From Strigamia acuminata (lineage: Eukaryota > Arthropoda > Chilopoda > Geophilomorpha > Linotaeniidae): DNA of 64,000 nt. Shown here in pieces: positions 51,748 through 62,052 of the stretch. Location of the stretch: NCBI GenBank assembly GCA_949358305.1, contig OX442314.1, positions 33,845,608 through 33,909,607 on the forward strand, given 5' to 3'. How positions within the stretch are numbered: the first letter of the stretch is position 1; each line of letters opens with the position of its first letter. The position numbers and the translations under genes are program-made. Below the pieces are notes generated by a model. That model was given only the letters and a program-made list of their open reading frames with translations, was not told where the DNA came from and did not search any database.

Positions 51748-54700
51748 ATGGCGACTCCTTCAGAGAAGAGACCGAGAGGAAGGCCGGCGAAGAGACGAGT
51801 GGCGATCGATCTACCAATCGTGGATCAAGAAGTGACTGAGTCACAAGAACTGTTTGAAGCCATGGATCAAACAGCTAACTGTAACTCGGCACAGTTAATC
51901 GTGAATGAATTCACGCAAGCGTTGGAGCGACAACAGCCATCCCCGCCAAGCGGCCAGTTGGACTTAAATAATCCAACTGGAAGTGGCCGTTCCAAGTCGC
52001 AAAATGATGATTTGAATTTACGAATTCAATCATCAAGTGCAGAGCACTCGCTGAATTCATCACCAGTCCAAGGTGCAGCACAGCAAGATTTAGAGAACTC
52101 CAACATGGAAGTTTCTCATTCTCCAGTGCGTGTTACCATGATGGACGCACTCCGTGAGCAAGCTAGGCTCGAGGGAGTAAAAGTCACTAGCGAAATGACT
52201 GTGGAACAAATCCACAAAGCTATGGTTCGCAAACAAAGTCAAAAAGACGTTGAAATCGTCAGAACAAGCTTGCAAGCAGAGTTCGAGCGAATGCGTGCAG
52301 AAATGCATCAGCAAAATGCCGAACTAAAACAACAACGTGCGAATGACCATGTTAAGTTGTTACAATTAGAGCAGGAAAAAGCTTCCTGGCTAATTACTGA
52401 CGAAGAGCAACAACAAAGGCTCGAGCAACTAAATCAAGCACAAAAAGATTTAGAAATTGCTAATGAAAATTTGAGATTGGCCAACGCAAATTTGCGAGAA
52501 GCCAACACAAATTTAATGACTGCCGAACTAACCGCCCCAGTTCGAGCGAGGGAAGAAATTCCCTCCACTTCTCGAAATTACGAGAATTATGCTGCAGAAC
52601 AAGCAGCAAGAGCTAAGAGATTAGCACAACGAGAAAATGAAGTATTTCTCGCTCGACAGCAGTCAGTAATTGATGCTGGTCAAGCCGCCAAAAGTCAAAG
52701 TACTGCAGAGCAGTTATTACGTGCCGACTTAGCTGCGCAAGCTCGTGAAAACGAGATTCTTCGCGCAGATCTATTGACGGTACAAGAAAACTTTGCAGTA
52801 GTCGTACAAAAAGTACAAGACGTTTGCGGCGAAGATAATTTTGCAAAGCCAGCCCCAGTTTTGCAAAAAGGTGCTTCCAAATCACCTGAGTTGATTGATT
52901 TAACATCAGCTAAACCAAAAGTCAGTCGACAATCAAGTTGGACTGACAGCGATGACTCACGCAGTAGTCGTGGAAGCCGTAATAGTCATCACAGTCGCAA
53001 AAAGAGAAAGCGACAACCAGACCCGACCGAATATCATTCCCCAAAAGTTCCGCAAAATTCGGATAGATTCTTTAGCAATAGTGACCAATTAATTGGATTG
53101 CTGGCGAAAAAGAATAAAGAACGTGAGAAACCACACGATCGTGGACGGTCACACGATAATCCGCGAGAAGGCTCACCAAAACGAGATTGTCACAACGACA
53201 TCCGTGATGGGCCGAGATACCGTGGAAATCCGCCAGGTGGTGACCCACCAGGTGGAGACAGTTCAGATGGACATGGAGGTGGCCACTCACGTGACCACAA
53301 TTCGAATGGCAATCGAAATGGAAGGGGACCACCAAATGGAGACCGTCGTCCGCCAGATGGCGACGATCCTCCGGACCCTGATCCGCCGCCAAATCCGAAT
53401 CATGAATCTGCGTCAGATACAGATTCCTCACGTCCCAGTGTGAGAGGGCGATCTCGTCACAGAACACGTAGTAGAACTCAAAGACCCGATTTTTACACGA
53501 AAGATGAGATTGACCAGTTGTTGAGGCAAAATGCTCAACAACAGCGAAAAAGCAGAAGGGATAAAATTATTTTGCAAAAAATAAGTGAATTTACTTCTGA
53601 TAAATGGACTCATCAAACAACAGATGAAAAGTTCATTAGATGGGATCGAGTTATCCCACATGCCTATAATGGAAATTGGCAAGCAGGGTCAAACCTCTTG
53701 CTGGAAATATTCGAACTAGGCAAAGTTCACAGTTTTAGCTGTGAAGGTGCATTGGCCCATCTAGTACCAAGAATACTAGTTGGCGGTGTCAAGGAGTGGT
53801 TTCGCAGGAAAGACTTCACGAAGTGGGATGACTTCGTTAAACAATTTATGTTTAAATTTGGTGAATCGAGCGAAGACATCAAGACGCTTTGGAGATGTCT
53901 TAAGCAACGAAAAGGCGAAAGCTTACATTCGTACATGCTAAGAGCAGAGAATCTGCTTGGCAGAATGCCACATGCTGTTACTGATGCAACAGCAGATGAT
54001 CAGTTTAGAGCTGGCCTCACAGAATATAGTAAAAATATTCTGATGATGTCGGACGCTCCCGACCCGGGGAAATTCTCCGAGTTAAACGAGTTCATGGAAG
54101 TCAATCAATTGCGCATTGACGAAAAGTACAAAGCTTACCTTACAGAAAGCGAAAGGTCAGCGTACTTAAAGCGAGAGAAAAGACTCGCTGAGCAAAACAA
54201 TGAAACCTTTAATGGTTTGAAATTGTTGCAGCCACCTAGTTACGAAGACTTTCTAGACGAAGTGGATGAGAAGAGTTCGAAAAAAGAATCTTCCAAAAAG
54301 GACGTCAAAAATCCTCATTCAGTTCCTAAGTTACATGCAAATATAACTGGAGCTGAAACTCCGTCGTCTGAAGCTGAAGAAGCTGAAGAGGAGGAGGAAG
54401 CAGGAGATGAGACGTTGGCTTTATTAGCCAAAGCAGCGGCGCTGTTAGCAAAAAATAACCCCGTTGCAGGCAAATGGAAGCCAAAAATGAAACCAAAAAA
54501 TGTTTCATTTGACGCATCAAAGGTGAATACCGAAAGGAATTCAAAATCACCCGCGGTGTCGCCAGAGCGCCGGTCTGACGCTCGTTCTCGTTCTGCCTCG
54601 CCAGCAGCAACGAAAAAGAAATCGCCTGCCACTGATCCATGCAATTTATGCAAAAAATTAGGGCATTGGCAAAAAGACTGCCCTTCCTCTAAAAAGGACA

Positions 54701-54771
54701 AACCAGTGTCAACAGCTGAGTTTGAAAAAGCAGTCAAGATCATAACTGACATGTTTCGAAAAAACTTGTAG
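51748..54771 (+). CDS. Gag polyprotein of the 12.3-kb element
   Basis: 1007 codons from an ATG at 51748. The product would form the particle and bind the element's RNA. The region at about 140-360 is a long Gln/Glu/Ala-rich coiled coil. Residues about 420-600 are a Ser/Arg/Gly/Pro/Asp-rich disordered segment with RS-type runs. A capsid-like retrotransposon Gag segment follows (about 680-760, with KEWFRRKDFTKWDDFVKQF). One CCHC knuckle, CNLCKKLGHWQKDC, lies at 965-978. At 1007 residues it is about twice as long as usual Ty3 Gag, mainly because of the coiled coil and disordered insert. The stop TAG (54769-54771) lies four bases after a slippery heptamer. Confidence 0.9.
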   Translation: MATPSEKRPRGRPAKRRVAIDLPIVDQEVTESQELFEAMDQTANCNSAQLIVNEFTQALERQQPSPPSGQLDLNNPTGSGRSKSQNDDLNLRIQSSSAEHSLNSSPVQGAAQQDLENSNMEVSHSPVRVTMMDALREQARLEGVKVTSEMTVEQIHKAMVRKQSQKDVEIVRTSLQAEFERMRAEMHQQNAELKQQRANDHVKLLQLEQEKASWLITDEEQQQRLEQLNQAQKDLEIANENLRLANANLREANTNLMTAELTAPVRAREEIPSTSRNYENYAAEQAARAKRLAQRENEVFLARQQSVIDAGQAAKSQSTAEQLLRADLAAQARENEILRADLLTVQENFAVVVQKVQDVCGEDNFAKPAPVLQKGASKSPELIDLTSAKPKVSRQSSWTDSDDSRSSRGSRNSHHSRKKRKRQPDPTEYHSPKVPQNSDRFFSNSDQLIGLLAKKNKEREKPHDRGRSHDNPREGSPKRDCHNDIRDGPRYRGNPPGGDPPGGDSSDGHGGGHSRDHNSNGNRNGRGPPNGDRRPPDGDDPPDPDPPPNPNHESASDTDSSRPSVRGRSRHRTRSRTQRPDFYTKDEIDQLLRQNAQQQRKSRRDKIILQKISEFTSDKWTHQTTDEKFIRWDRVIPHAYNGNWQAGSNLLLEIFELGKVHSFSCEGALAHLVPRILVGGVKEWFRRKDFTKWDDFVKQFMFKFGESSEDIKTLWRCLKQRKGESLHSYMLRAENLLGRMPHAVTDATADDQFRAGLTEYSKNILMMSDAPDPGKFSELNEFMEVNQLRIDEKYKAYLTESERSAYLKREKRLAEQNNETFNGLKLLQPPSYEDFLDEVDEKSSKKESSKKDVKNPHSVPKLHANITGAETPSSEAEEAEEEEEAGDETLALLAKAAALLAKNNPVAGKWKPKMKPKNVSFDASKVNTERNSKSPAVSPERRSDARSRSASPAATKKKSPATDPCNLCKKLGHWQKDCPSSKKDKPVSTAEFEKAVKIITDMFRKNL
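54759..54765 (+). promoter_or_regulatory. Programmed -1 frameshift heptamer between gag and pol
   Basis: A AAA AAC in the gag frame is a canonical X XXY YYZ slippery sequence. It ends four bases before the gag stop codon. The pol frame is the -1 frame and is open through this point with no stop between the heptamer and the protease, so a single backward slip would yield Gag-Pol. Downstream structure is not assessed. Confidence 0.8.
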
Positions 54772-57700
54772 ACGCAGATCCATCAGGTCTAGTGGACGCT
54801 GCGTCACCTCCGAAATCGGAATCAGAGAATGAAAATCTGAAGATAATGGAAGATGTTGGAGAAGCTATTGATGAATTAATTCGTCAAACTGAACTAAAAG
54901 AAAATGGATCTCTTGATGTAAAAAAGGAGATTGTCGGCGAAACCCCGACTGAAGAAGACACTTCCAATATTCAAGATAAAGTCGAAGTTAAAGACGATAG
55001 ACCAAGCTCAGTTCCAGAGACACCTGGAATTGAGGAATGCATTAAGTTATTTGCAACTACAACTCTTGATACCAATGAGTTATTAGATGAATTGCCTTTG
55101 GAGCCTCCAATTACAATTCCTCATAAATTGCGCAAGTTTGAGTGCAAAGTGGCTGGAATACCAAACAGCCAAGACCTTCCGACGTTAAAGTTAGAAACGT
55201 TAAAAGGTGTAATAACCGGAATGTTGGACTCAGGAGCAAATAAAAGCTTCCTAGCCACTTCAGTTATTAATCAATTAGGTCTAGAAAAATATCTACGACC
55301 TATCGGACCTGGTGTCAGAGTCACGACGGCAAGTGAAGAAGTCACTCCAGATGGAACCATTCATCTTTCATTTCGATGGACACATGGCACGTTACGTCAT
55401 CCGTTCATCGTAATACCAAATAAGTATCCAATGGTACTATTGGGTTGCGATTTTATGAATAAATTAAAAATCCAACCTAATCCACAGACGATGTCTTGGA
55501 ATTTCACGCAACCGGTGGATGCAGATTTACCCTACATTCCACAAGCGTTGCTGGATCGTTATTTGGAGAAAATAGAGGAACCCGATTCCTCATTTGTGAC
55601 CTTTGCAAAAGCTTACGCTGCAAGTGTAACTCAAAGCAAAATTGATAAAGAGAATTTCATCCAAAAGTTAGTCAAAGAAGCTAACTTAAATTTGGAGCAA
55701 TCCAAATTATTAGAAAAGATGTTATCCAAACATAAAAGGATTATTTCTAAAGATCCAGGTAAAACACACCTGGTTAAGCACAAAATTGAGCTTGACACGG
55801 AGAAACCCATCCGTGTCCCCTTTAAGAGCATAAACCCTCAAAAAAGGGAAATAATCAGACAACTTTGTCAAGACATGATTGACAAAGGCGTAGTCGTCAA
55901 AGCTGAAGGCGATTACGGAATGAGGCCAGTCCTAGTCATGCGACCAGGAAACGACCCACGCTTGTGCATTGATTTTCGCCCCATCAATACACATACTAAG
56001 TACAACCCACCTCAAATGCCAACAATTGAGGAAATTCTGCGAGAAATCGGAGAATTCGAGTGGGTCAGTACTATAGATCTGACCAAGGGATATTGGCAGA
56101 TAGAATTGCGCCCTGAAGACAGAGAAAAAACTGCCTTCTGGAGCCCAATGGGAAGACTAATGTTTTTAGTCATGCCTTTCGGATTAGTAAACGCACCAAC
56201 TACCTTCCAAGAATTAATGGAAAAAGTTTTGGGTGACGTTTACAGAAAATTTGCATGGGCATATTTGGATGACATAATTGTTGTATCCAAATCGTTCGAA
56301 GAACACATTAAACATTTAGATATAGTGTTTAAAAAATTGGCAGAAGCTAATTTACATGCGCACCCTGGCAAGACGCATCTCTGTAGAAAGGAATTAATTT
56401 TTCTAGGCTACAAAGTAGGAGTAGAAGGACTTGCAGTAGACCCTAAAAAAGTCGCTGCAATTACGCAATTTCCTGCTCCTACCAATCTTAAGGAATTACA
56501 AAGATTTCTAGGCATGGTGAATTTCTTTCACCGCCTAATCAAGAATTTGGCCACAGTGGCAGAACCACTAAGGCCACTCTTGAAGAAAGATGCGGAGTTC
56601 GATTGGGAACTGCATCATCAAGCAGCATTCGACGCAATAAAAGACCTGCTTACGAATGCTGAAACAATGAAGATGCCTGACTTGTACATGCCATTTATTG
56701 TTCATACTGACGCCAGTAAACAAGGGTTGGGTGCAGCCCTTACACAAAAGAAAAATGTGGATGGCCAAGAAGTCGAAATGCCATGCGTGTATGCAAGCAG
56801 AAGCTTGCAACCCGCTGAAAAGAATTATACTGTGACAGAATTAGAATGTCTCGCAGTAGTATGGGGATTACGCAAATTTCGCCCATACTTAGAGTACACT
56901 ACATTCACTGTACAAACGGATCACCAAGCACTTAAGTGGTTGATGTCGTTATCTGACCCGTCGGGCAGATTAGCTCGTTGGCAAATGGAGCTAATGGCGT
57001 ATTCGTTCGAAATACAATACGTCAAAGGTCCGCTGAATGTAATAGCAGACGCATTGTCACGTGCACCTGTCAGCGCACCTGACGAACCAGAAGACGATGG
57101 CGATAATGATGATTTATTATCATATTGTCCATCTCCTTGCCGAAGTTGGCAAATGGGAAAATTGAACGAATTACCCAAGTCAATAATAGTTAATGACGAC
57201 GATCAAGCATTAATTAATTTTTGTATTAACATGCATGATCCGTCAGGAACCCCTGACGTCGAATTAAGAGCTATGATGGCTAAAAAATTCGAGCTGCCAA
57301 CAACAAATGTTTTAATTAAAGCATTTGCAGCTAAAATTGCGAAGCAATTAGAATGTGATCCTCCAACGAGAGATGACATTATTGCAGCGCAAAAAGCAGA
57401 CGAATTTTGCCAACATATTCGCAATTACTTGCTAAACAAGCAATATCCAAGTTACATAGTAACTCGTCTTCAAAGAAGAAACTTTGAAAGACACGCGAGT
57501 ACTTATCTCATTGAAGAAGATATGCTACTCCATTATCATCCTACCTCCACCGATGAATTGGGAGAGGATGGTAGGGCACTTAAAGTTGTTGTGCCAAGAA
57601 AATTGATTTATAAAATCATTTGGTTGATGCACGGACATCCACTGTCCGGCCACCCAGGCATTGCGAGGACAATGTACCGAACTCGAAGAGTTTATACCTG

Positions 57701-59018
57701 GAAAGGTATGAAACGTGATATTACACGTTTTATTCAACATTGTCAAGGATGTCAGGCATGTAAGCCGAGATCAAAGACCGAAATTGAAGGCGCTCAAATT
57801 GGACCATTTGGACCATTTGACTGCCTCAGTGTGGATTTGTCTGGTCCCAAACCAAGAACCAGAAAAAACAATACCCACATTTGCGTCATCGTAGATGTCG
57901 CTACACATTGGCCCGAATTATTTCCAATGTGTAATCCAACGGCAATAAAAGTTGCCAACACAATTTATCACTTATCAATGACTTTCGGATTTCCGAGACA
58001 AATCATAAGTGATAATGGACCACAATTTCGATCACAGGTCTATAAAGAATTTTGCAAAAAATTCGACATGTCGCGAACACCGACATCGATTTATCATCCA
58101 CAAAGCAATCCTGTGGAGAGAACCAATCGAGATATTAAATATTTAGTTTCGATTTATTTAGATATTCATGACCAATGGGATGAGTATCTACGCGAATTTG
58201 CATTCAGTTTGAGAACAACTGTAACAAGAGGCAGAGATTATTCTCCTGCTTTCTTAAATTTTTTCCGAGAATTAAGAATTCCTTGGGATCCAAGAATTCC
58301 GGAAGGAATTTTAGTCATTGATCCAAAAAATCCGCATTTATATGTTCAGAAATTAGAAACAATAATTGCAGAGACGTATCAGCATATGATGTCTCACGTC
58401 TTAGATTTGAGACGCCGTGTCGAAGCTGAAAAATCAGATAAGAAATTCGACAACTTCAGACAAAATGATTTAGTCTGGCGAGAGTCTCATATTCTCTCAA
58501 ATGCCGCTAAAGGAATAGCAGCAGGCATTTCACCGAAAAGGAATGGGCCTTATGTAATTATCAAAAGGTTACAAGGAGGCGCCTTTCAACTTCGACGGCT
58601 GAGTGATAATAAAATTTATCCAGCTGTTCACGGCACTGAATTAATGCCGTACTTTCCCGTTTTCAACCAAGAAATTTGGCTGGAAGGGGAGGAAGTGGGT
58701 CAAAAAACAAAAAATATTGTTAATACCTTGGATGATGCTAAATTATCCAAAATTCCTGTCGAAAACACGGAATCGAGTAAAAAATCGAAACTCAAAAATA
58801 ACGAAGTCGATGAAATAAACCAGCGACTTGAAAATGTTTCTCTTGATGAAAATCTAGAAAAGGAAATGTTTTTAGAAAAAGAGAAAATTTCAAACAATGA
58901 AGTATATAACTCATCTGACATTGGAGACGATGCTGATGACAATCTAAACAAGTTGGATTGTACTTCGCGAAAGTCAAAGTACAACTTGAGATCTCGCGTT
59001 CCGCGAGCCAAGACATAG
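54765..59018 (+). CDS. Pol polyprotein of the 12.3-kb element
   Basis: About 1417 codons in the -1 frame relative to gag. No ATG is needed if frameshifting is used; numbering below counts from the GTG at 54792. Protease LDSGANKSF has its D-S-G at 146-148. RT runs at about 330-560 with YLDDIIV at 491-497. RNase H lies at about 635-760 (HTDASKQGLGA, TELECLAVVWGL, DALSRA). The zinc-binding HHCC region is at about 946-990 (HGHPLSGHPGI, QHCQGCQAC). The integrase core has acidic residues near D1015, D1074 and E1109. A GPYVIIKRL / GTELMPYF tail matches a GPY/F module. All catalytic motifs are intact. The last 130 residues are acidic and of unknown role. Confidence 0.93.
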   Translation, partial: LVDADPSGLVDAASPPKSESENENLKIMEDVGEAIDELIRQTELKENGSLDVKKEIVGETPTEEDTSNIQDKVEVKDDRPSSVPETPGIEECIKLFATTTLDTNELLDELPLEPPITIPHKLRKFECKVAGIPNSQDLPTLKLETLKGVITGMLDSGANKSFLATSVINQLGLEKYLRPIGPGVRVTTASEEVTPDGTIHLSFRWTHGTLRHPFIVIPNKYPMVLLGCDFMNKLKIQPNPQTMSWNFTQPVDADLPYIPQALLDRYLEKIEEPDSSFVTFAKAYAASVTQSKIDKENFIQKLVKEANLNLEQSKLLEKMLSKHKRIISKDPGKTHLVKHKIELDTEKPIRVPFKSINPQKREIIRQLCQDMIDKGVVVKAEGDYGMRPVLVMRPGNDPRLCIDFRPINTHTKYNPPQMPTIEEILREIGEFEWVSTIDLTKGYWQIELRPEDREKTAFWSPMGRLMFLVMPFGLVNAPTTFQELMEKVLGDVYRKFAWAYLDDIIVVSKSFEEHIKHLDIVFKKLAEANLHAHPGKTHLCRKELIFLGYKVGVEGLAVDPKKVAAITQFPAPTNLKELQRFLGMVNFFHRLIKNLATVAEPLRPLLKKDAEFDWELHHQAAFDAIKDLLTNAETMKMPDLYMPFIVHTDASKQGLGAALTQKKNVDGQEVEMPCVYASRSLQPAEKNYTVTELECLAVVWGLRKFRPYLEYTTFTVQTDHQALKWLMSLSDPSGRLARWQMELMAYSFEIQYVKGPLNVIADALSRAPVSAPDEPEDDGDNDDLLSYCPSPCRSWQMGKLNELPKSIIVNDDDQALINFCINMHDPSGTPDVELRAMMAKKFELPTTNVLIKAFAAKIAKQLECDPPTRDDIIAAQKADEFCQHIRNYLLNKQYPSYIVTRLQRRNFERHASTYLIEEDMLLHYHPTSTDELGEDGRALKVVVPRKLIYKIIWLMHGHPLSGHPGIARTMYRTRRVYTWKGMKRDITRFIQHCQGCQACKPRSKTEIEGAQIGPFGPFDCLSVDLSGPKPRTRKNNTHICVIVDVATHWPELFPMCNPTAIKVANTIYHLSMTFGFPRQIISDNGPQFRSQVYKEFCKKFDMSRTPTSIYHPQSNPVERTNRDIKYLVSIYLDIHDQWDEYLREFAFSLRTTVTRGRDYSPAFLNFFRELRIPWDPRIPEGILVIDPKNPHLYVQKLETIIAETYQHMMSHVLDLRRRVEAEKSDKKFDNFRQNDLVWRESHILSNAAKGIAAGISPKRNGPYVIIKRLQGGAFQLRRLSDNKIYPAVHGTELMPYFPVFNQEIWLEGEEVGQKTKNIVNTLDDAKLSKIPVENTESSKKSKLKNNEVDEINQRLENVSLDENLEKEMFLEKEKISNNEVYNSSDIGDDADDNLNKLDCTSRKSKYNLRSRVPRAKT

Positions 59019-59360
59019 TGTTGTCTTTCACCTTTTGGGTTTACCCAAAAGATCCGAGAAAGCAATCTCGTGACGTCATTCGTAGTACCCACTCGAATGA
59101 CAACGTTAATCATACGTTATAATTAGTGACGTCACAAAGCGTCTCTAATCCAAGTTCGTGTTTGCAATCAACGAACTTAGTCACTTTTTCAAAAGTTTCG
59201 AGAGTGTATGCATCGCATCGCCTACGTTACGACCCGAATAGTTCGACAACCTGATCGTAAGTAATTTTTCTGTATGAAAAATTTGATAAAACATAAGATT
59301 TATGTATTATTTCTCTTTCAAGACGAAAGAATTTCCGAAATTACCGGAAAACGAAAGAGA
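59019..59360 (+). other. Inter-ORF region with hairpins and splice signals
   Basis: Non-coding gap after pol. Perfect inverted repeats include CTTTTGGG with a TTTA loop (about 59033-59052), GTCATTCG/CGAATGAC (about 59074-59100) and AAGTTCGT/ACGAACTT (about 59152-59178). A strong donor GTAAGT lies at 59257-59262 and an acceptor TTTCAAG at 59316-59322, defining a 66-bp intron upstream of the third ORF. Confidence 0.65.
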
Positions 59361-62000
59361 ATGGACGAGGAAGCGATCCAACTCCAGGCGGACGGAGAAA
59401 TGCCCATGGAAGGGGCAAATGAAGACGTTCAATTGACGCTTCAACAACGGGTAAATTATTAGAATAAATTTTTACCAAGTGTTTAAGTCAGAAAAATTGA
59501 GTAATTTCACTTTTCCTGACTTCAAACACAAGCCGCTAAAAAATAAAAATGGCGGCTATAAAAGTCACGTGCTTCAAGCATGTGCGAAGGGAGTTGCCAT
59601 GACAACCAACATCCCTTAGTGACTCACAGCCACAAGCGCTAAGCTTAAAAAATATTTCAAATAAGAAATTATTTGTTTATTTTTAAATAAACTAATTTAT
59701 TTATTTTTCTTCGAATACAGATCGAGAGGGATCGAGAAACGCCATTCGCGCTTCCCGATCACGTGCCGACTCAGCACCCGCTGATTTTTCGAGCGGCATT
59801 GCCCGAAAAAATCAGAAGACTGAAGACGGCAAACAATACCTGGTGGAAGTTGCGCCACGACTTCAGCAGATCAGCGCTGCAAGGATTTGGTGCAAAAGGA
59901 AGATTCATCGAGCGCCTTCACGTGGACGGTGTCGACGAAATCGAGTGGACGCTCGACGAGAGCCCCCCAGGACCGCTTGCAGCAGAGTTGCTGCACAACC
60001 AGTGGCCAGTGACGCCACGAGAGCGTCACGAGCGCAGAAGAGCGCTAAAGAGTACCGGAATTAATTACGGTGCTCTAACCCAATTGAGGAAGAACCTCAA
60101 GACGACACAACGCGAAGTCGTTAAACGGTATCGCAAATCCGTTCGTGACGGGAACCCACAACTTCCCGTCACACAAACCGAGCTCCACCAGTTGGCGCTC
60201 GCCGGGTGTTTTAACGATTTTCCGGGATTTTTCCCGTCCAAAGCACTCCGAGCTGCCGCGGTGCAGCTTCGCGTCGACGAAAATCGACAACTGGCTCGAG
60301 AACACGAGGCAGAGGAGCAAGCGCGTTGCGCTCTCCCTTTTTATCAAGAAGATGGAATTCCGGCCCCAGCGGCCATCAATCCTCCGCCGCAAGACGAGGA
60401 TTTGAGGGTGGGGCAACTCCCTCCGCCGGTTCCAGTCCGACCGATGTTCCGCGAATCAAGCCGCGATCGAGAGGAACGTCAGAGGCGATCACGCCCATAT
60501 TCGACTGACGCGCAGCCATCACGCCCGCAGTCGCGACGAGGACGGACACCAGAGTCGTTTGGCTCGTCGTCTTCGCTGAGTTTCGAATCGGACTCCACAA
60601 TTAAGTCCGCCCGAAGTAGCCGAACCGCCTCCACGTTCAAAGTGGACAACCCGGCTACTCCATACGCCATGAGACGTGTCGTCGGTGATATTTCTCCCGA
60701 CTGTAGCGTGCCTGTACCTGGACACGCTAGCCGCTTGCCCGAACAAGGTTATGTTTCCCGCTTGCCGGCTGGAGTTAGCAACCTGCAACTCCGGCCATTT
60801 TTCAGTGAGTCGTTCGGCCCACAATGGACCTGCTACGAGCAGCAACCCATTAGAGCGCAGCAGGAAGTGCTCCAGAAGCTGGACGCATACCAAAGCGCCC
60901 AGATCGCCGAGTCGCAGAAGGACTGGCAGAGACTAGCTGAAAGGCTAGAAGTCTCCGACATCAATACCATTGATGATCCCCGTCTGATGGATTTTCAGCG
61001 TCAGCTAATTCCGGGGATGACTAGGGTGTTGTACCCTGGTGTTCTTCCTTCGCCAGGACAGGCGTTAGCGGCCATTACGTACCTTTGGACCGCGCCGATG
61101 GGCCTGTCGGAGAAGAAAGTCGAGCTGTGGTACCACCTCAGGCTCGACCCGCCTACGATCTTAGCCGAGCTAATAAAGCAAGTCGTAGCAAACGGTGAGA
61201 CCGAAGAAGAGGCCGCCGTTCGGTTGCGAACCGAGTGGTCCTTTGCGAAGGCCACGGCGCGAATGACCGGAAGACCACCGCTTCCAGTTACAAGCGCCAC
61301 AGCAGCTGCGTCACTGGCTGTTTTCCAGTCGGCCCAAGAGGGCGCTGGATGTTCATTTTGGCCAGAGAACGCCGGAAGTTCTCAAACTCCAGCCGGAGTT
61401 CAACGGGTAGTCGAAACCCGTCAGCTCCCCGGTGTGGGTCGAGCACCGGGACGAGGCGTCACACCCTCGTCAACCTCCGCACCCGCGTTGGTTTTCTTGG
61501 GCCCGCAGTGCCATTTTGACGATGCCACGACGGAAGACTCACGTCCGCCGCCGCCGCCAGCCAAGCCGGAGACGAAGGTCAAGCCGCTGAAAAAAGAGTC
61601 GGCTTTCAAGACCCTGATGCGCCTGTATCCGCACTTCTATTTGACGCCGGATACGCGAACACTGCTTAGCAACAACCACAAGTTGTCGAGGCAGGTGTTT
61701 ATGTGGCTCGAGGACCACATCCGGGTGTTAAGCCCACCATCAGTGCTCCACGATCGACTCCTGAGAGCACGATTGGCGCCAGAGGATCCCATAGAGTTTG
61801 CGGCGCTAGGATTTTTCAACCGAGCGAACTCGGCGAGAATCATCCAGGTTTGGCTTCATGTCAACCCTGGAATGGTCTCCGGACCAAACGCAGGTCGCGA
61901 CCTGTGTACGGTTAACGAGCGGTCCAACCCGAGGGACGACACCACGGATATGATGCGCCCGTTGACGCCTGAGCGAACTCAGACCATGGACGAATCATAA
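59361..62000 (+). CDS. Third ORF of the 12.3-kb element, spliced, unknown function
   Basis: ATG 59361-59450 joins in frame across a GT-AG intron (59451-59720) to 59721-62000 (TAA), giving 789 aa. The intron phase is exact and no in-frame ATG is needed in the second exon. Although placed where envelope genes lie, it has no signal peptide, membrane segment or obvious glycoprotein pattern. It contains a basic N-terminal part (RRRALKSTGINYGALTQLRK), a Ser/Arg/Pro-rich disordered middle (about 250-330), a helical block (SAQIAESQKDWQRLAERLEV), a Pro-rich linker (PPPPPAKPE) and a C-terminal folded-looking block (LMRLYPHFYLTPDTRTLL). I recognise no family. Confidence 0.7.
59451..59720 (+). other. Intron within the third ORF
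   Basis: 270 bp from GTAAATTATT to TTCGAATACAG. Internal inverted repeats include GTGTTT-A-AGTCAG pairing with CTGACTT-C-AAACAC (about 59478-59529) and AGGGA...TCCCT (about 59587-59617). Confidence 0.65.
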
Positions 62001-62041
62001 ATTGGTTCGTTCATTTTCTCTCCATGTAAGATTCGTCTTAA

Positions 62042-62052
62042 ATGGGGGGATG
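62042..62052 (+). promoter_or_regulatory. Polypurine tract of the 12.3-kb element
   Basis: AATGGGGGGATG immediately precedes the 3' LTR and is the probable plus-strand primer for reverse transcription. Confidence 0.7.

Noticed and set aside
59763-62000. Envelope glycoprotein of an errantivirus-like element
   Set aside because: Right position, but no signal peptide, no membrane segment and no envelope motif; reported as an unknown ORF instead.
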